Source of the DNA: BOG-1184 sp049514575
GTDB taxonomy: Bacteria; Fibrobacterota; Chitinivibrionia; Chitinivibrionales; Chitinispirillaceae
Direction of reading: 5' to 3'
Length of the DNA stretch: 13,490 bases
NCBI GenBank assembly: GCA_049514575.1
Contig: JBEKUX010000071.1
Span: 1-13,490, forward strand
A program made the translations under genes and the position numbers. The notes under the pieces are model-generated. The model searched no databases and was not told the DNA's origin. It saw nothing but the letters and a program-made list of their open reading frames with translations. This document shows, piece after piece, positions 5,058 through 12,870 of the stretch (the first letter of the stretch is position 1; each line of letters begins with the position of its first letter).

Positions 5058-7334
5058 TCACTTTGTCTTCATCGCAAACACGCCGTCCCAGCCGGATGGC
5101 GTCGTCGTCTTTTTATAACTTCTGCAGCGCTCTATGTAGGTATGACTTGGGCCGTCGCCGGGATCGGCTGCCATGGCCTGCTTGAAAAGCGCCTCGGCTT
5201 CGTCCCAAAGCATTGCCCGGTACCGTTCCAGTCCCTGACGGAAAAAATCCACTGTTTTTTGTTTTACCGCGCCTACGTCGGTATCCGACAGGCCGAGTAG
5301 TTCATAGATCCGGACCGGCTGCTCTTTTCCGACGACCCGCACCACGTCCAGCTCACGAACCGGGCAGGAATCCTTTATTTTATTGTAAGTAAATTCAGAG
5401 AGCGTGATGGCGGTGCCGTACTCCTTGTTGGTTCCCTCCAGCCGCGAGCCGAGCACCACCGGATCACCCATTGCTGTATAGCTTTTTTTCTTTTCAGACC
5501 CGACGTTACCCACGGTCACGAAGCCCGTGTTTATGCCGAAGCGGGTGAAAAGGTCGGGCAAACCCCGCTTTGCCAGATCGGCGTTCAAAAGATTGAGACG
5601 CTGCTTCATGGCCCAGACGCACCGTATGCAGTTAAGTGCATGGCATGGATCATCGGTGGGTGCGCCCCAGAAGGCCATGATGGCATCACCCTCGTATTTG
5701 GAAATGTAGCCGCCATGGTCCAGTACCACGTCGGACATGGCGCCGAGATACTCGTTTATAAGAGCTATAAGACGCTCCGGCGAACCCAGTTTCTCGGCGA
5801 TGGAGGAAAAGCCTTTGATGTCCGAGAAAAAAACAGTGATCTCCTTCTTCTCGCCGCCCATCTGCAGCAGCTCCGGATTTGCCATTATCTTGTCAACCAG
5901 ATCTTTGGACATGTACCCCTGAAACATGTTTTTAATCCAGAGTTTCTGCCGCTCCTCGGCAAGGTAACTGTATCCGAGGATACCCATGTTGGTGAAGAGC
6001 ATCACGGAAAGCGGGCGCACGAGCTCCACCCACACCAGCGTCTTGTCGAAAATCAGGCACACGGCCGCGAAATAGGCAATCGCCGTTCCCGCAAGCGTCA
6101 ATCCGGCCGCCAGCGGCTTGAATCGGAGCGAGACGAACACTGTGAACAGGCCCATGACCACCAGGATAGCCAGGTTGACCTGCCAGGGCGGCATTGTGAC
6201 GAATTTTCCGGTAAGCAGCATTTCTATGATATTTGCGTGTATCTCGGGTCCTGGAAAGCTGCTGCTGAACGGGACCGAGCGCAAATCCATGAGTCCGGCG
6301 GCGGTTGCGCCAACGATGACGATCTTGTTTTTGAAATACGCAGCAGGCACGTTCTCGTTAAGTACGTCGGCGTAGGAAATATAACGGAATTTCTTATACT
6401 GCCCGAAGTAGGTGATATAAAATCTTCCCTCTCTGTCAACCGGTACCTTGAGCCGGTCGCCCAGATAAAGGAAACGACCGGGCTTCACCCGCACCTGCCC
6501 GGCCGTAATGCCGAGACGATCAAGCACGATCTGCAGGTCCATTGAGGGGTAACAGCGGCCGTTAAGGGAGATAAAGGGCATCTGCCGCCGGGAAACGCCG
6601 TCCATATCGGGCTCGATGTTGTAGTAACCGGTTCCTCTGGCCCGGGTCAGAAGCGACAATACAGGCGGGATAACGCGGCCTACCTGATAGTGGTCACCTC
6701 CGGCGTTGTACCAGGCAAACTTGTCAGCAACAGCCGGCGGAAATGTGTAGGCGCGGGAACGGATGGTGAGATCGGAGCTGTCCACCGGTTTGCCGGTGGA
6801 AAAATAAAAGGGAAAGTAGATCCTGCCTGAGGCGGCTGCCGTCTCACCGAACTCAGCGTCGTATCCCCAATTGGAGAGAACGCAGCGGATGATGGGAGAA
6901 AGCGCCTGCCGTACCATAGCCGGCGGAAGCACGCCGGAAAGGCTGCGCTGCACCGCACCTGCCTTGGCGTCCTCAAAGAGCTGCACCATATCGGGTTTGA
7001 CGCTGTCGGGTTCTGTAAAAAAAACGTCGAATGCAATGGCGGCAGCTCCGCCTGAAGCGAGATACTCCGCTATCTTGGCGTGGAAAAGCCGGGGCCAGTT
7101 CTGGAACCTGCCCAGCCGTGCAAGCGAGGCATCGTCGATATCGACGATCACCACATCCTCGATATTCTGCTCGTTCATCGCGCCCAGTTTCAGCCGGTAG
7201 CGCAGGTCGTACGATTTGTTCTCAAGTCCTTGAAACAACCCGGGAAGAATGAACGTAACTCCCGCTATGACGGCGACCACACCCATGCCTATGAGCGCAC
7301 CCGTCGTTTTTTTTCTGCGGCCTGCTGTGCTCAT
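5058..7334 (-). CDS. CHASE2-domain class III adenylate/guanylate cyclase
   Basis: A 758-residue membrane cyclase. Residues 14-32 are a first membrane segment, about 36-375 a periplasmic CHASE2 sensor (SYDLRYRLK at 41-49, IVDIDDASL at 63-71, IVIVGATAAGLMDLRSVPF at 338-356), then three membrane helices at about 386-402, 407-429 and 440-457. A class III cyclase domain follows (about 495-680). Metal-binding residues are Asp505 (FFSDIKGF) and Asp550 (KYEGD); Lys546 and Asp624 are the adenine-selecting pair, so cAMP would be the expected product; Arg631 is present. The position of the transition-state Asn, in the YTAMGDPVVLGSR motif (619-631), is Val627, so activity may be low or lost. Residues about 693-737 form a TPR-like helical pair. 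GCAGGA lies close before the ATG. It heads the operon with mlaE, mlaF and mlaD, and a terminator-like hairpin precedes it. The sensor ligand is unknown. Confidence 0.93.
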   Translation of the reverse strand: MSTAGRRKKTTGALIGMGVVAVIAGVTFILPGLFQGLENKSYDLRYRLKLGAMNEQNIEDVVIVDIDDASLARLGRFQNWPRLFHAKIAEYLASGGAAAIAFDVFFTEPDSVKPDMVQLFEDAKAGAVQRSLSGVLPPAMVRQALSPIIRCVLSNWGYDAEFGETAAASGRIYFPFYFSTGKPVDSSDLTIRSRAYTFPPAVADKFAWYNAGGDHYQVGRVIPPVLSLLTRARGTGYYNIEPDMDGVSRRQMPFISLNGRCYPSMDLQIVLDRLGITAGQVRVKPGRFLYLGDRLKVPVDREGRFYITYFGQYKKFRYISYADVLNENVPAAYFKNKIVIVGATAAGLMDLRSVPFSSSFPGPEIHANIIEMLLTGKFVTMPPWQVNLAILVVMGLFTVFVSLRFKPLAAGLTLAGTAIAYFAAVCLIFDKTLVWVELVRPLSVMLFTNMGILGYSYLAEERQKLWIKNMFQGYMSKDLVDKIMANPELLQMGGEKKEITVFFSDIKGFSSIAEKLGSPERLIALINEYLGAMSDVVLDHGGYISKYEGDAIMAFWGAPTDDPCHALNCIRCVWAMKQRLNLLNADLAKRGLPDLFTRFGINTGFVTVGNVGSEKKKSYTAMGDPVVLGSRLEGTNKEYGTAITLSEFTYNKIKDSCPVRELDVVRVVGKEQPVRIYELLGLSDTDVGAVKQKTVDFFRQGLERYRAMLWDEAEALFKQAMAADPGDGPSHTYIERCRSYKKTTTPSGWDGVFAMKTK

Positions 7335-7443
7335 ATGTCCTGCATTATCAAGAGGCGTAAAATTCCGGTTGTCGAAATCATTCGTTCACCATAACTATAC
7401 ATATAGAAAATAATAAGATGCACGTCGCGGTTTTGTCCAGCAA

Positions 7444-7476
7444 TTTTAAAACAGGCATTGAAGCTATCTCAATGCC
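7444..7476 (-). terminator. Terminator-like hairpin after the FHA-GAF cyclase gene
   Basis: On the minus strand GGCATTGA and TCAATGCC (positions 7476-7469 and 7461-7454) form a perfect eight-pair stem with a 7-base loop, followed by TGTTTTAAAA. The stem includes the stop codon (7469-7471) of the cyclase gene. The stem is only half GC and the T-run is short, so termination may be partial, letting some transcription pass into the CHASE2-mla operon. Confidence 0.4.
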
Positions 7477-9469
7477 GCTGCATCGCATCCCATGTTTTCC
7501 CGGAAACCGTACAACTGCCCGGATTGAAAAACGACAGGGCGTCTTCGCCGGTAAGTTCTGAAAGTATTATCGAGGAAGATACAGTACTTGTTTTTTGTGC
7601 AGTATCCATGGTATCCACTGGCTTTTGACGGGCCGTAAGTCTGATTTGCTGCGACAACTCCGGCAGATCATATTCAAGGATGACTTGGCCGTTGGCCGGA
7701 AGTTCGACGCCGCGCGGGATTTCAAGGCGTACGGTGCTGTCCGCCCCGGCAAACTCGACGAGCATTGCCTTTACTCCGGCGCTGCCACCGTTTACAATAG
7801 TAACAGGAATATTAAGAAGCATGTTTCCTGCTTCACCGACCACGCCGCGGATGGAATATATCTGGATCTCTCTGCTCGTGCCCCGTACATGCGCTGCCGG
7901 AAGTTTTATCGCACTGCAGACTTTCGCGGCCGGCCGCCACGTTGATTCGGCCGCAAAAACCTGCCATCGGCTTGCCAGCGACTCGACGCGCTGCGCGAGG
8001 TTCACGTTATCGCCGATGACCGTGTACTCCATTCGTTCTTCGCCGCCGACATTGCCGCCGGCGAATTCCCCGGTGTTGCACCCGATACCGATAAAAATGG
8101 GCGCCTGCCCCTCCAAGATCAGCTCGCCGTTGAACTTCCATAATGCACACTGCATTTCAACGCTCGCGCGGATGGCATGCAGCTGCGCGTTATCATCGGG
8201 AAGCATCACGTTCCAGAATGCCATGATCATGTCGCCGCCGAACTTGTGCAGCGTTCCGCTGTTACGGGTGACGATTTCGGTGGTGATGCTGAAATACCGG
8301 TTGAGCTTTTCCACCACCGCAAGAGCGCTCATTTTTTCCGCCATCACCGAAAAACCGACAATATCGCAGAAAAATACCGTACCATATTTTTTTCCACCGC
8401 CGAGCTCCAGCGGAATAGTGCCGTCGATGACCCCTTCGACGACGTCTTTCGACAGATACCGCGAGAGCGTTGAGCGCAGCTGGCTTTCTTTTTCGACCGC
8501 GGTGAATAAATCGGCGTTTTTAATGGCAATCGCAACCTGACCGGCTATGCTCGTCAGCATGGCAAGATCTTCGGAATTAAACGCATGGAGGCTCGACATC
8601 GTATCGACGCTGATGATGCCGAGGAGTTCATCTCTACAGATAAAGGGAGCGCACATGAGCGACCGTATTGAAAATTTCACGATCGACTCCTGCACCGCAA
8701 AACGGTCGTCCTTCTGAGCGTCCGACGAAAGAATCGACTGCTTCTTTTCAATGACCGTTTTTATGATCGTGCGGCTGATCGCGAAATCCCCGGTTACTCC
8801 GGCCGGGGAACGCGATCGCCCCAGCCGGGGGACCATTTCGCCGGAAGCCTTGTCCGAAAGCAGGATGAACGCACGGTTGGCATGTGGGAAGATATCGAAG
8901 ATGCCTTCCATTATTTTTTCGAAAAGGCCGGTTGGTTTTGTCAAGGCACTCAGGTCGTTGGACACCTTGACCATGGTCTGGAGGCGCTTGACGGCATCCA
9001 GGAGCGCTTTGCTGCCCCCGTTTTTTTCTCCCATGGCGATTTCGAGCATACTGCGCGAAGCGTCAATGGTGGCGCTTACCGAGGGCAAACGCGTATCCGA
9101 GGTAAGCATCATGGAAAGGCCTCGAGTGAGGTTTCGCGCCTCCGCTGCTTGTTTTTTAAGCAATAACGGGTCCTGCCCTTCCGCATGAAAAATCAATTGG
9201 CATGAACAGATGGTGATTGCGTCGCCATCGTACAGCGGCTGCGGTATGAATCGGGACAACTGCTTGCCGTTGACAAACGTTCCGTTCGCCGAGCCGAGAT
9301 CGACCAGAATGAAGTAATTATCCTTCTCGCGTATACTCGCGTGCTGTCTGCTTACGTTGGATTCGTGAAGGCTGATCCCCTTTTCAAGTGCGCGGCCGAT
9401 AACCGTCTCGCCGGTAAGCCGTATAACGGTTCCTTTATTTTTTCCCTCAACGATTTCTACGTAAGCCAT
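7469..9469 (-). CDS. FHA-GAF-class III nucleotide cyclase with an extra C-terminal domain
   Basis: A 666-residue soluble signalling protein without membrane segments. An FHA domain (about 1-97) shows GR at 25-26, SRQH at 40-43, NGTFVNG at 62-68 and so should bind phosphothreonine peptides. A helical linker (about 100-165) leads to a GAF domain (about 165-325, ending in the IAIKNADLF signalling helix), a ligand or dimerisation module. The class III cyclase domain (about 355-545) has every expected catalytic residue: Asp369 (FFCDIVGF), Lys409 and Asp413 (KFGGD), and Asp487, Asn490 and Arg494 in YTVIGDNVNLAQR (482-494). Lys409 with Asp487 predicts ATP as substrate and cAMP as product. Residues about 549-648 form a beta-rich domain I do not recognise with confidence; it vaguely resembles a PilZ barrel but lacks the RxxxR and D/NxSxxG c-di-GMP motifs. 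The gene has its own upstream region and precedes the CHASE2 cyclase by 134 bases. Confidence 0.93.
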   Translation of the reverse strand: MAYVEIVEGKNKGTVIRLTGETVIGRALEKGISLHESNVSRQHASIREKDNYFILVDLGSANGTFVNGKQLSRFIPQPLYDGDAITICSCQLIFHAEGQDPLLLKKQAAEARNLTRGLSMMLTSDTRLPSVSATIDASRSMLEIAMGEKNGGSKALLDAVKRLQTMVKVSNDLSALTKPTGLFEKIMEGIFDIFPHANRAFILLSDKASGEMVPRLGRSRSPAGVTGDFAISRTIIKTVIEKKQSILSSDAQKDDRFAVQESIVKFSIRSLMCAPFICRDELLGIISVDTMSSLHAFNSEDLAMLTSIAGQVAIAIKNADLFTAVEKESQLRSTLSRYLSKDVVEGVIDGTIPLELGGGKKYGTVFFCDIVGFSVMAEKMSALAVVEKLNRYFSITTEIVTRNSGTLHKFGGDMIMAFWNVMLPDDNAQLHAIRASVEMQCALWKFNGELILEGQAPIFIGIGCNTGEFAGGNVGGEERMEYTVIGDNVNLAQRVESLASRWQVFAAESTWRPAAKVCSAIKLPAAHVRGTSREIQIYSIRGVVGEAGNMLLNIPVTIVNGGSAGVKAMLVEFAGADSTVRLEIPRGVELPANGQVILEYDLPELSQQIRLTARQKPVDTMDTAQKTSTVSSSIILSELTGEDALSFFNPGSCTVSGKTWDAMQRH

Positions 9470-9519
9470 AGTGTTCTTAAAGATAAGTGATGTATGCGAT
9501 ATTTTAATAGTGTCTTTAC

Positions 9520-9525
9520 ATTATA
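9520..9525 (-). promoter_or_regulatory. Candidate -10 box for the FHA-GAF cyclase gene
   Basis: On the minus strand TATAAT is a perfect match 50 bases before the ATG at 9469. No good -35 box is found at the usual spacing, so the element may need an activator or may be a chance match in AT-rich DNA. Confidence 0.3.
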
Positions 9526-9702
9526 AAGAGCAGCGAATAGTTGAAAATTTACGATATTTCATTCCTAAAATCAGATAAATACTATTTATTTTGTTAATGA
9601 TAAACCGTCAAAAAGCCTTCGACAGAAGAGGTTATTTAAAAATGTATCAATTGGTACAATTTAATTGGAAATATTTTAGGTGCATACTCAAAAAAGTTAT
9701 TA

Positions 9703-9708
9703 TATAAT
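9703..9708 (+). promoter_or_regulatory. Candidate -10 box for the glycosidase gene
   Basis: TATAAT is a perfect match, giving an expected leader of about 75-80 bases before the ATG at 9792. The -35 region (GTGCAT at 9680-9685, 17-base spacing) is poor, which fits an activated promoter. Confidence 0.35.
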
Positions 9709-9791
9709 ATAAATAGAGATAGGAAGTGTACTACTGTACTATGTCAGGTAAACAAAGTTTTTTATTAACTATAACATTAAGGAGGGGGTTT

Positions 9792-11660
9792 ATGGGTTTA
9801 AACATACGTTATCGAAGAGTGCTGTGTGCCCTGCTTTTTGTTGCCGGAGCCGGATTTTTAAGCGTATCAATGTCTGCCACAACGACACTAACCGTTGATG
9901 GCAGCGTCAAGCAGGGTAACATTCCCCATTTCTGGAGTGCATGTGTCGGTACAGGGACAATGGAGTATTGTTTAAAACCGGCCTGGATCACCGCAGCCAG
10001 GATAGGGGCTAAGGAAGCAGGATTGCAGCGTGTCCGAGGACACGGGATCCTCATCCATTGGAACAATGTGGATAATATCCACGTAGGGACCAGTCCAAAC
10101 TGGAGTTTCTCGGTTATCGATCAAATTTACGATACCCTTATCGCGTGCGGCCTGAGGCCGGTCGTTGAACTCGATTTCATGCCCACGAGTCTGCAGTCAA
10201 ATGGAGTAACAAGCCCACCAAACAACTATACCACATATAAGAGTTTTATTGCTGCGCTTGCCCAAAATCTTGAATCGCGTTATGGCGCCGCTGAGGTCCG
10301 AAAGTGGTATTGGGAGGTGTGGAATGAGTATGATTATTCGGGTTTCTGGAACAGCGATGCAGCTCATTATTACACGATGTACGACAGTGCCTCCGCAGGC
10401 GTGAGAAGCGTTGATACGAACATAATAATCGGAGGACCGGCGACCACGGGTAACGGCCCGTTGCAGAATTTTTGGAATAGCTGCAACGCATACGGGATCA
10501 AGTTCCTGTCCAACCACCAGTACGGGAACGGTCCAGGAGCTACTTCCGATCCGGTCAATATTCGAAATGACAATCGCACCCGGTCAACGGTGATTAAAGG
10601 CACGGGCAAAAGTCTGTCTTCTCTTAACACCGAATATAATTCCACCTATTCAGGTCAGGGTGGAAATAGTGGCAACGCAAACTGCGTAAGTATGGATTCG
10701 CATATTAATGCGGCGTTTGTCGCAAAATGCGTCAAACTCATTATCGCCGATTGCATAAGCGGCAGTAACCTTTATCCCAATGTGCTTTCGTACTGGGCGT
10801 TATCGGATTGTTTCGATGAATGGGGGGGCAACAATCTGAACTCCTATATTGAAGGCAATGGTAACATTCCGTTCGCGGAGGTATTCGGTCTGATAAATTA
10901 TCAGGGACTTCGAAAAGCGACCTTTACCGCCTTTAAAATGCTTAATGCAATGGGTACTGTCGGCCTGTCATTGACCGGCGGTTCCGGTGATGCCGATGGG
11001 ATCGACGGGTTTGCGACCGTGAACGCCGACTCCTCTGTGGTGGCCATTCTCGTTTACAGCCATTATACAAATTACACTACGACCAGCGCCGACAACACGG
11101 CGAGCCTGACCATCAACCATCTTCCTTTTGCTAACGGCCAGACGTTGTACTACCACCATTTCCGGGTAGATTCCCTTCACAACAACCCGTATGCCGTTTG
11201 GGAAAGCCAGGGAAAACCGGCCACTCCCAGCACGGCGCAATGGAATGCCCTTTATGCCAGCGATGGTCGTAATGGTCTTGATTCATTGGAGCAGTCAACC
11301 ACCCTTTCGTATACGGGCGCTTCGATCGTGAAATCCTTCGCGATGCCGCGATTTGCGGTTTCTCTGCTGACGTATTCAACCCATGATATTGGCAAGTTGG
11401 GGTCGGTGTCTATTCGCACTCCAGTGCAGTCATCTGTCGACCATGCGTACCTGTCAGTAAAGGGAGTGAGGCTGATGGTAAACTCTCCGCACGAAAGTCC
11501 GGTGAATATTTTTGTCTATTCCGCTAATGGCCGGCTCCTCAAGAAATACCGCATTACGCAACAGTCGTTTGATTTGAGCAAAGGTCTGGTCAAGGGTCTT
11601 TATTGTATTGAAGCGGAAACAATCGGAGCGCGGATAGTTAAAAAAATAGTGGTGCAATAA
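9792..11660 (+). CDS. Secreted GH39-like glycoside hydrolase with a T9SS-type sorting tail
   Basis: A 622-residue protein. I chose the ATG at 9792 because a strong ribosome site, GGAGG, lies 6 bases before it and a signal peptide follows (hydrophobic VLCALLFVAGAGFLSVSMSA, cleavage near residue 29); the longer frame from 9726 lacks both. The catalytic part (about 33-400) reads as a beta/alpha barrel of the GH39 beta-xylosidase/iduronidase type: acid/base Glu179 in WYWEVWNEYDYSGFW (172-186) and a likely nucleophile Glu281 in SLNTEYNS. A beta-rich segment follows (about 400-530), matching the beta-sandwich next to GH39 barrels. Residues about 545-622 look like a Por/type IX secretion C-terminal sorting domain (VNIFVYSANGRLLKKY, then GLVKGLYCIEAE, ending KKIVVQ). 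The substrate is probably a plant or microbial polysaccharide fragment; xylan is a guess. No other carbohydrate gene is nearby. Confidence 0.85.
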   Translation: MGLNIRYRRVLCALLFVAGAGFLSVSMSATTTLTVDGSVKQGNIPHFWSACVGTGTMEYCLKPAWITAARIGAKEAGLQRVRGHGILIHWNNVDNIHVGTSPNWSFSVIDQIYDTLIACGLRPVVELDFMPTSLQSNGVTSPPNNYTTYKSFIAALAQNLESRYGAAEVRKWYWEVWNEYDYSGFWNSDAAHYYTMYDSASAGVRSVDTNIIIGGPATTGNGPLQNFWNSCNAYGIKFLSNHQYGNGPGATSDPVNIRNDNRTRSTVIKGTGKSLSSLNTEYNSTYSGQGGNSGNANCVSMDSHINAAFVAKCVKLIIADCISGSNLYPNVLSYWALSDCFDEWGGNNLNSYIEGNGNIPFAEVFGLINYQGLRKATFTAFKMLNAMGTVGLSLTGGSGDADGIDGFATVNADSSVVAILVYSHYTNYTTTSADNTASLTINHLPFANGQTLYYHHFRVDSLHNNPYAVWESQGKPATPSTAQWNALYASDGRNGLDSLEQSTTLSYTGASIVKSFAMPRFAVSLLTYSTHDIGKLGSVSIRTPVQSSVDHAYLSVKGVRLMVNSPHESPVNIFVYSANGRLLKKYRITQQSFDLSKGLVKGLYCIEAETIGARIVKKIVVQ

Positions 11661-11670
11661 AATAATGAAC

Positions 11671-11736
11671 TACCGCGGGTTAAAGCCCGCGGTTTCTGTT
11701 CCCGTGGCATAGCTTTCAGTTATGCCGCAAGGGAAC
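11671..11736 (+). ncRNA. Two-hairpin structured element upstream of the terminator
   Basis: The first hairpin is perfect: ACCGCGGG (11672-11679), loop TTAAAG, CCCGCGGT (11686-11693). The second is GTTCCC (11698-11703) with GGGAAC (11731-11736), enclosing GGCATA (11706-11711) with TATGCC (11721-11726) and a 9-base loop. Together with the terminator at 11755-11803 they make a compact three-hairpin transcript end. It could be a 3' untranslated stabiliser of the glycosidase mRNA, a small RNA, a leader for the beta-barrel gene, or a REP-like dispersed repeat. It matches no riboswitch class I can recall. Confidence 0.4.
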
Positions 11737-11754
11737 TCTGTTTCGCTTCATGCT

Positions 11755-11803
11755 GCCCTTCATCCCTTGGCTTTAAAGTCCAGGAGGGGTGGGCGTTTTT
11801 TTT
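11755..11803 (+). terminator. Strong intrinsic terminator after the glycosidase gene
   Basis: CATCCCT (11761-11767) pairs with AGGGGTG (11785-11791), continued inward by TGG/CCA and CT/AG around a TTAA loop, with GCCC (11755-11758) extending the base towards GGGC (11791-11794). A run of eight T (11796-11803) follows. It should end transcripts from the glycosidase gene or from the structured element just upstream. Confidence 0.75.
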
Positions 11804-11869
11804 ATAAAGTATTCGTGCCTTGCGGTCCGGGTTTATTATTGTACTAACCACTTAAAAAAGGGGAATGGA

Positions 11870-12649
11870 ATGAGAAGATTTTTCGTCGCAGGAGTGATCG
11901 TTGTTTCGACCGTTTCGATGTCCAGCGCCCAGAAATTTGAGTTTGGAATTGACTTCGGCTATGGACTTGGAATGGGGGATTCCGTTGGACATAATTCTGA
12001 GGATGATGGATCCGGTAACCATCTCAAATGGGAACAGGTATACGGAGGAATGGGTAATGGTTTTAAGATAATGGCCGATGGCACTTTTTACATCAATGAA
12101 AACTTCGGCGTTATCGCCATGTCCGGTTATTCTTGGCATGGAGGTTATTCTACTACATGGCAACGGGCCATTGACGGGCTTTATGTCAACACAGATTCAG
12201 TAACGTCAAGCTATGTTCCTGTCAACATTGGCCTGAAATTTAGGACCAAAATGGGGAAAATAACGCCCTATATGTATTTGGCGCCGGGCCTGTATTTTCC
12301 GAAGGAAAAGAAAATTTTTTCTCAAGTTGCCCCCGGCAGTGTCCTGCCTGATGAAACATATACGTATTCGTTTTCTACGGGATTCGGTTTTACCGCAGGC
12401 GTTGGCGCAGCGATCGCGGTCTCCGATAATATAGGTGTCAAGCTGGAAATCACGCCGACCTATGCGTTTGCAAACGTTACCCAGTATACCGATCAGCAGG
12501 CCGGACAACCGACGGCGACCTATATTTTTAAGAACAACACCGCGACTCTTCCGAAAAATCCGCCGCCGAATACCTATTATCAATATGATCAGCCGCGGCA
12601 TACATTCAATTCCGTGGCACTAAAACTCGGTGGATACATCGATTTCTGA
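11870..12649 (+). CDS. Predicted outer-membrane beta-barrel protein
   Basis: A 259-residue protein. I chose the ATG at 11870 because GGGG lies 6 bases before it and it opens a signal peptide (FFVAGVIVVSTVSMSSA, cleavage after Ala20 before QKFEFG). The mature protein alternates polar and hydrophobic residues with many Gly, Tyr and Phe: FEFGIDFGYGLGMG (23-36), YVPVNIGLKFRTKMGKITPYMYLAPGLYF, FSTGFGFTAGVGAAIAVSDNIGVKLEITPTYAFANV, and a final strand VALKLGGYIDF ending in Phe. This is the OmpW/OmpA-like small-barrel pattern, probably eight strands, and the C-terminal aromatic residue fits recognition by the BAM complex. No enzymatic or receptor motif is seen. A Pro/Asn-rich loop (about 227-244) precedes the last strand. 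The gene lies 209 bases after the glycosidase gene but beyond a strong terminator, so it probably has its own promoter, and it ends at another strong terminator. Confidence 0.75.
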   Translation: MRRFFVAGVIVVSTVSMSSAQKFEFGIDFGYGLGMGDSVGHNSEDDGSGNHLKWEQVYGGMGNGFKIMADGTFYINENFGVIAMSGYSWHGGYSTTWQRAIDGLYVNTDSVTSSYVPVNIGLKFRTKMGKITPYMYLAPGLYFPKEKKIFSQVAPGSVLPDETYTYSFSTGFGFTAGVGAAIAVSDNIGVKLEITPTYAFANVTQYTDQQAGQPTATYIFKNNTATLPKNPPPNTYYQYDQPRHTFNSVALKLGGYIDF

Positions 12650-12669
12650 GCGAAGCTATTGTTGCATTG

Positions 12670-12708
12670 AAAGCCCCTTTTTTCCAAAAGAGAGAAAGGG
12701 GCTTTTTT
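12670..12708 (+). terminator. Intrinsic terminator after the beta-barrel gene
   Basis: AAAGCCCCTTT (12670-12680) and AAAGGGGCTTT (12695-12705) form a perfect 11-pair stem with a 14-base loop, followed directly by more T. It lies 20 bases after the beta-barrel stop codon. Confidence 0.9.
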
Positions 12709-12870
12709 ATCAAACCGGCCGGAAAACTCAGGTTTTTTTTAAGCACGTTTGAGGCATGACGTTTTGAAGTGAGGGATTAGCGACTTCCCCCTTAAGAGTT
12801 CATTATTTTTTGAGATATTCTAAAACAATTCTTAAGCCATAATGTCCTTAAAGATAAAGACGTCCATCAT

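Larger units (their letters stand above)
9470..9791. other. Divergent promoter region, no gene
   Basis: This is a 322-base, strongly AT-rich gap between the minus-strand FHA-GAF cyclase gene and the plus-strand glycosidase gene. It holds candidate -10 boxes for both (listed separately) and an imperfect inverted repeat, CAATT and AATTG around 9648-9667, that could be an operator. No convincing open frame or RNA gene is seen. A frame open upstream of the glycosidase start (from 9726) has no ribosome site and is treated as leader. Confidence 0.55.

Noticed and set aside
5640..6545. A 301-codon open frame on the plus strand
   Set aside because: It lies fully antisense to the CHASE2 cyclase, its translation is rich in His, Arg and Glu with no domain, and the minus-strand frame has clear catalytic motifs.
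7680..8540. A 286-codon open frame on the plus strand
   Set aside because: It is antisense to the FHA-GAF cyclase, Ser/Pro/Thr-rich as expected of a shadow frame, and has no recognisable family.
9726..9791. A longer start for the glycosidase at 9726
   Set aside because: There is no ribosome site there, whereas the ATG at 9792 has GGAGG at ideal spacing and opens the signal peptide.
9470..9791. A CRP-type cAMP receptor site between the cyclase and glycosidase genes
   Set aside because: No TGTGA-N6-TCACA-like palindrome was found, so cAMP control of this region is not supported by the sequence.
11671..11869. A c-di-GMP or other known riboswitch before the beta-barrel gene
   Set aside because: None of the conserved sequence features of the c-di-GMP or other classes I can recall is present; only hairpins and a terminator can be supported.
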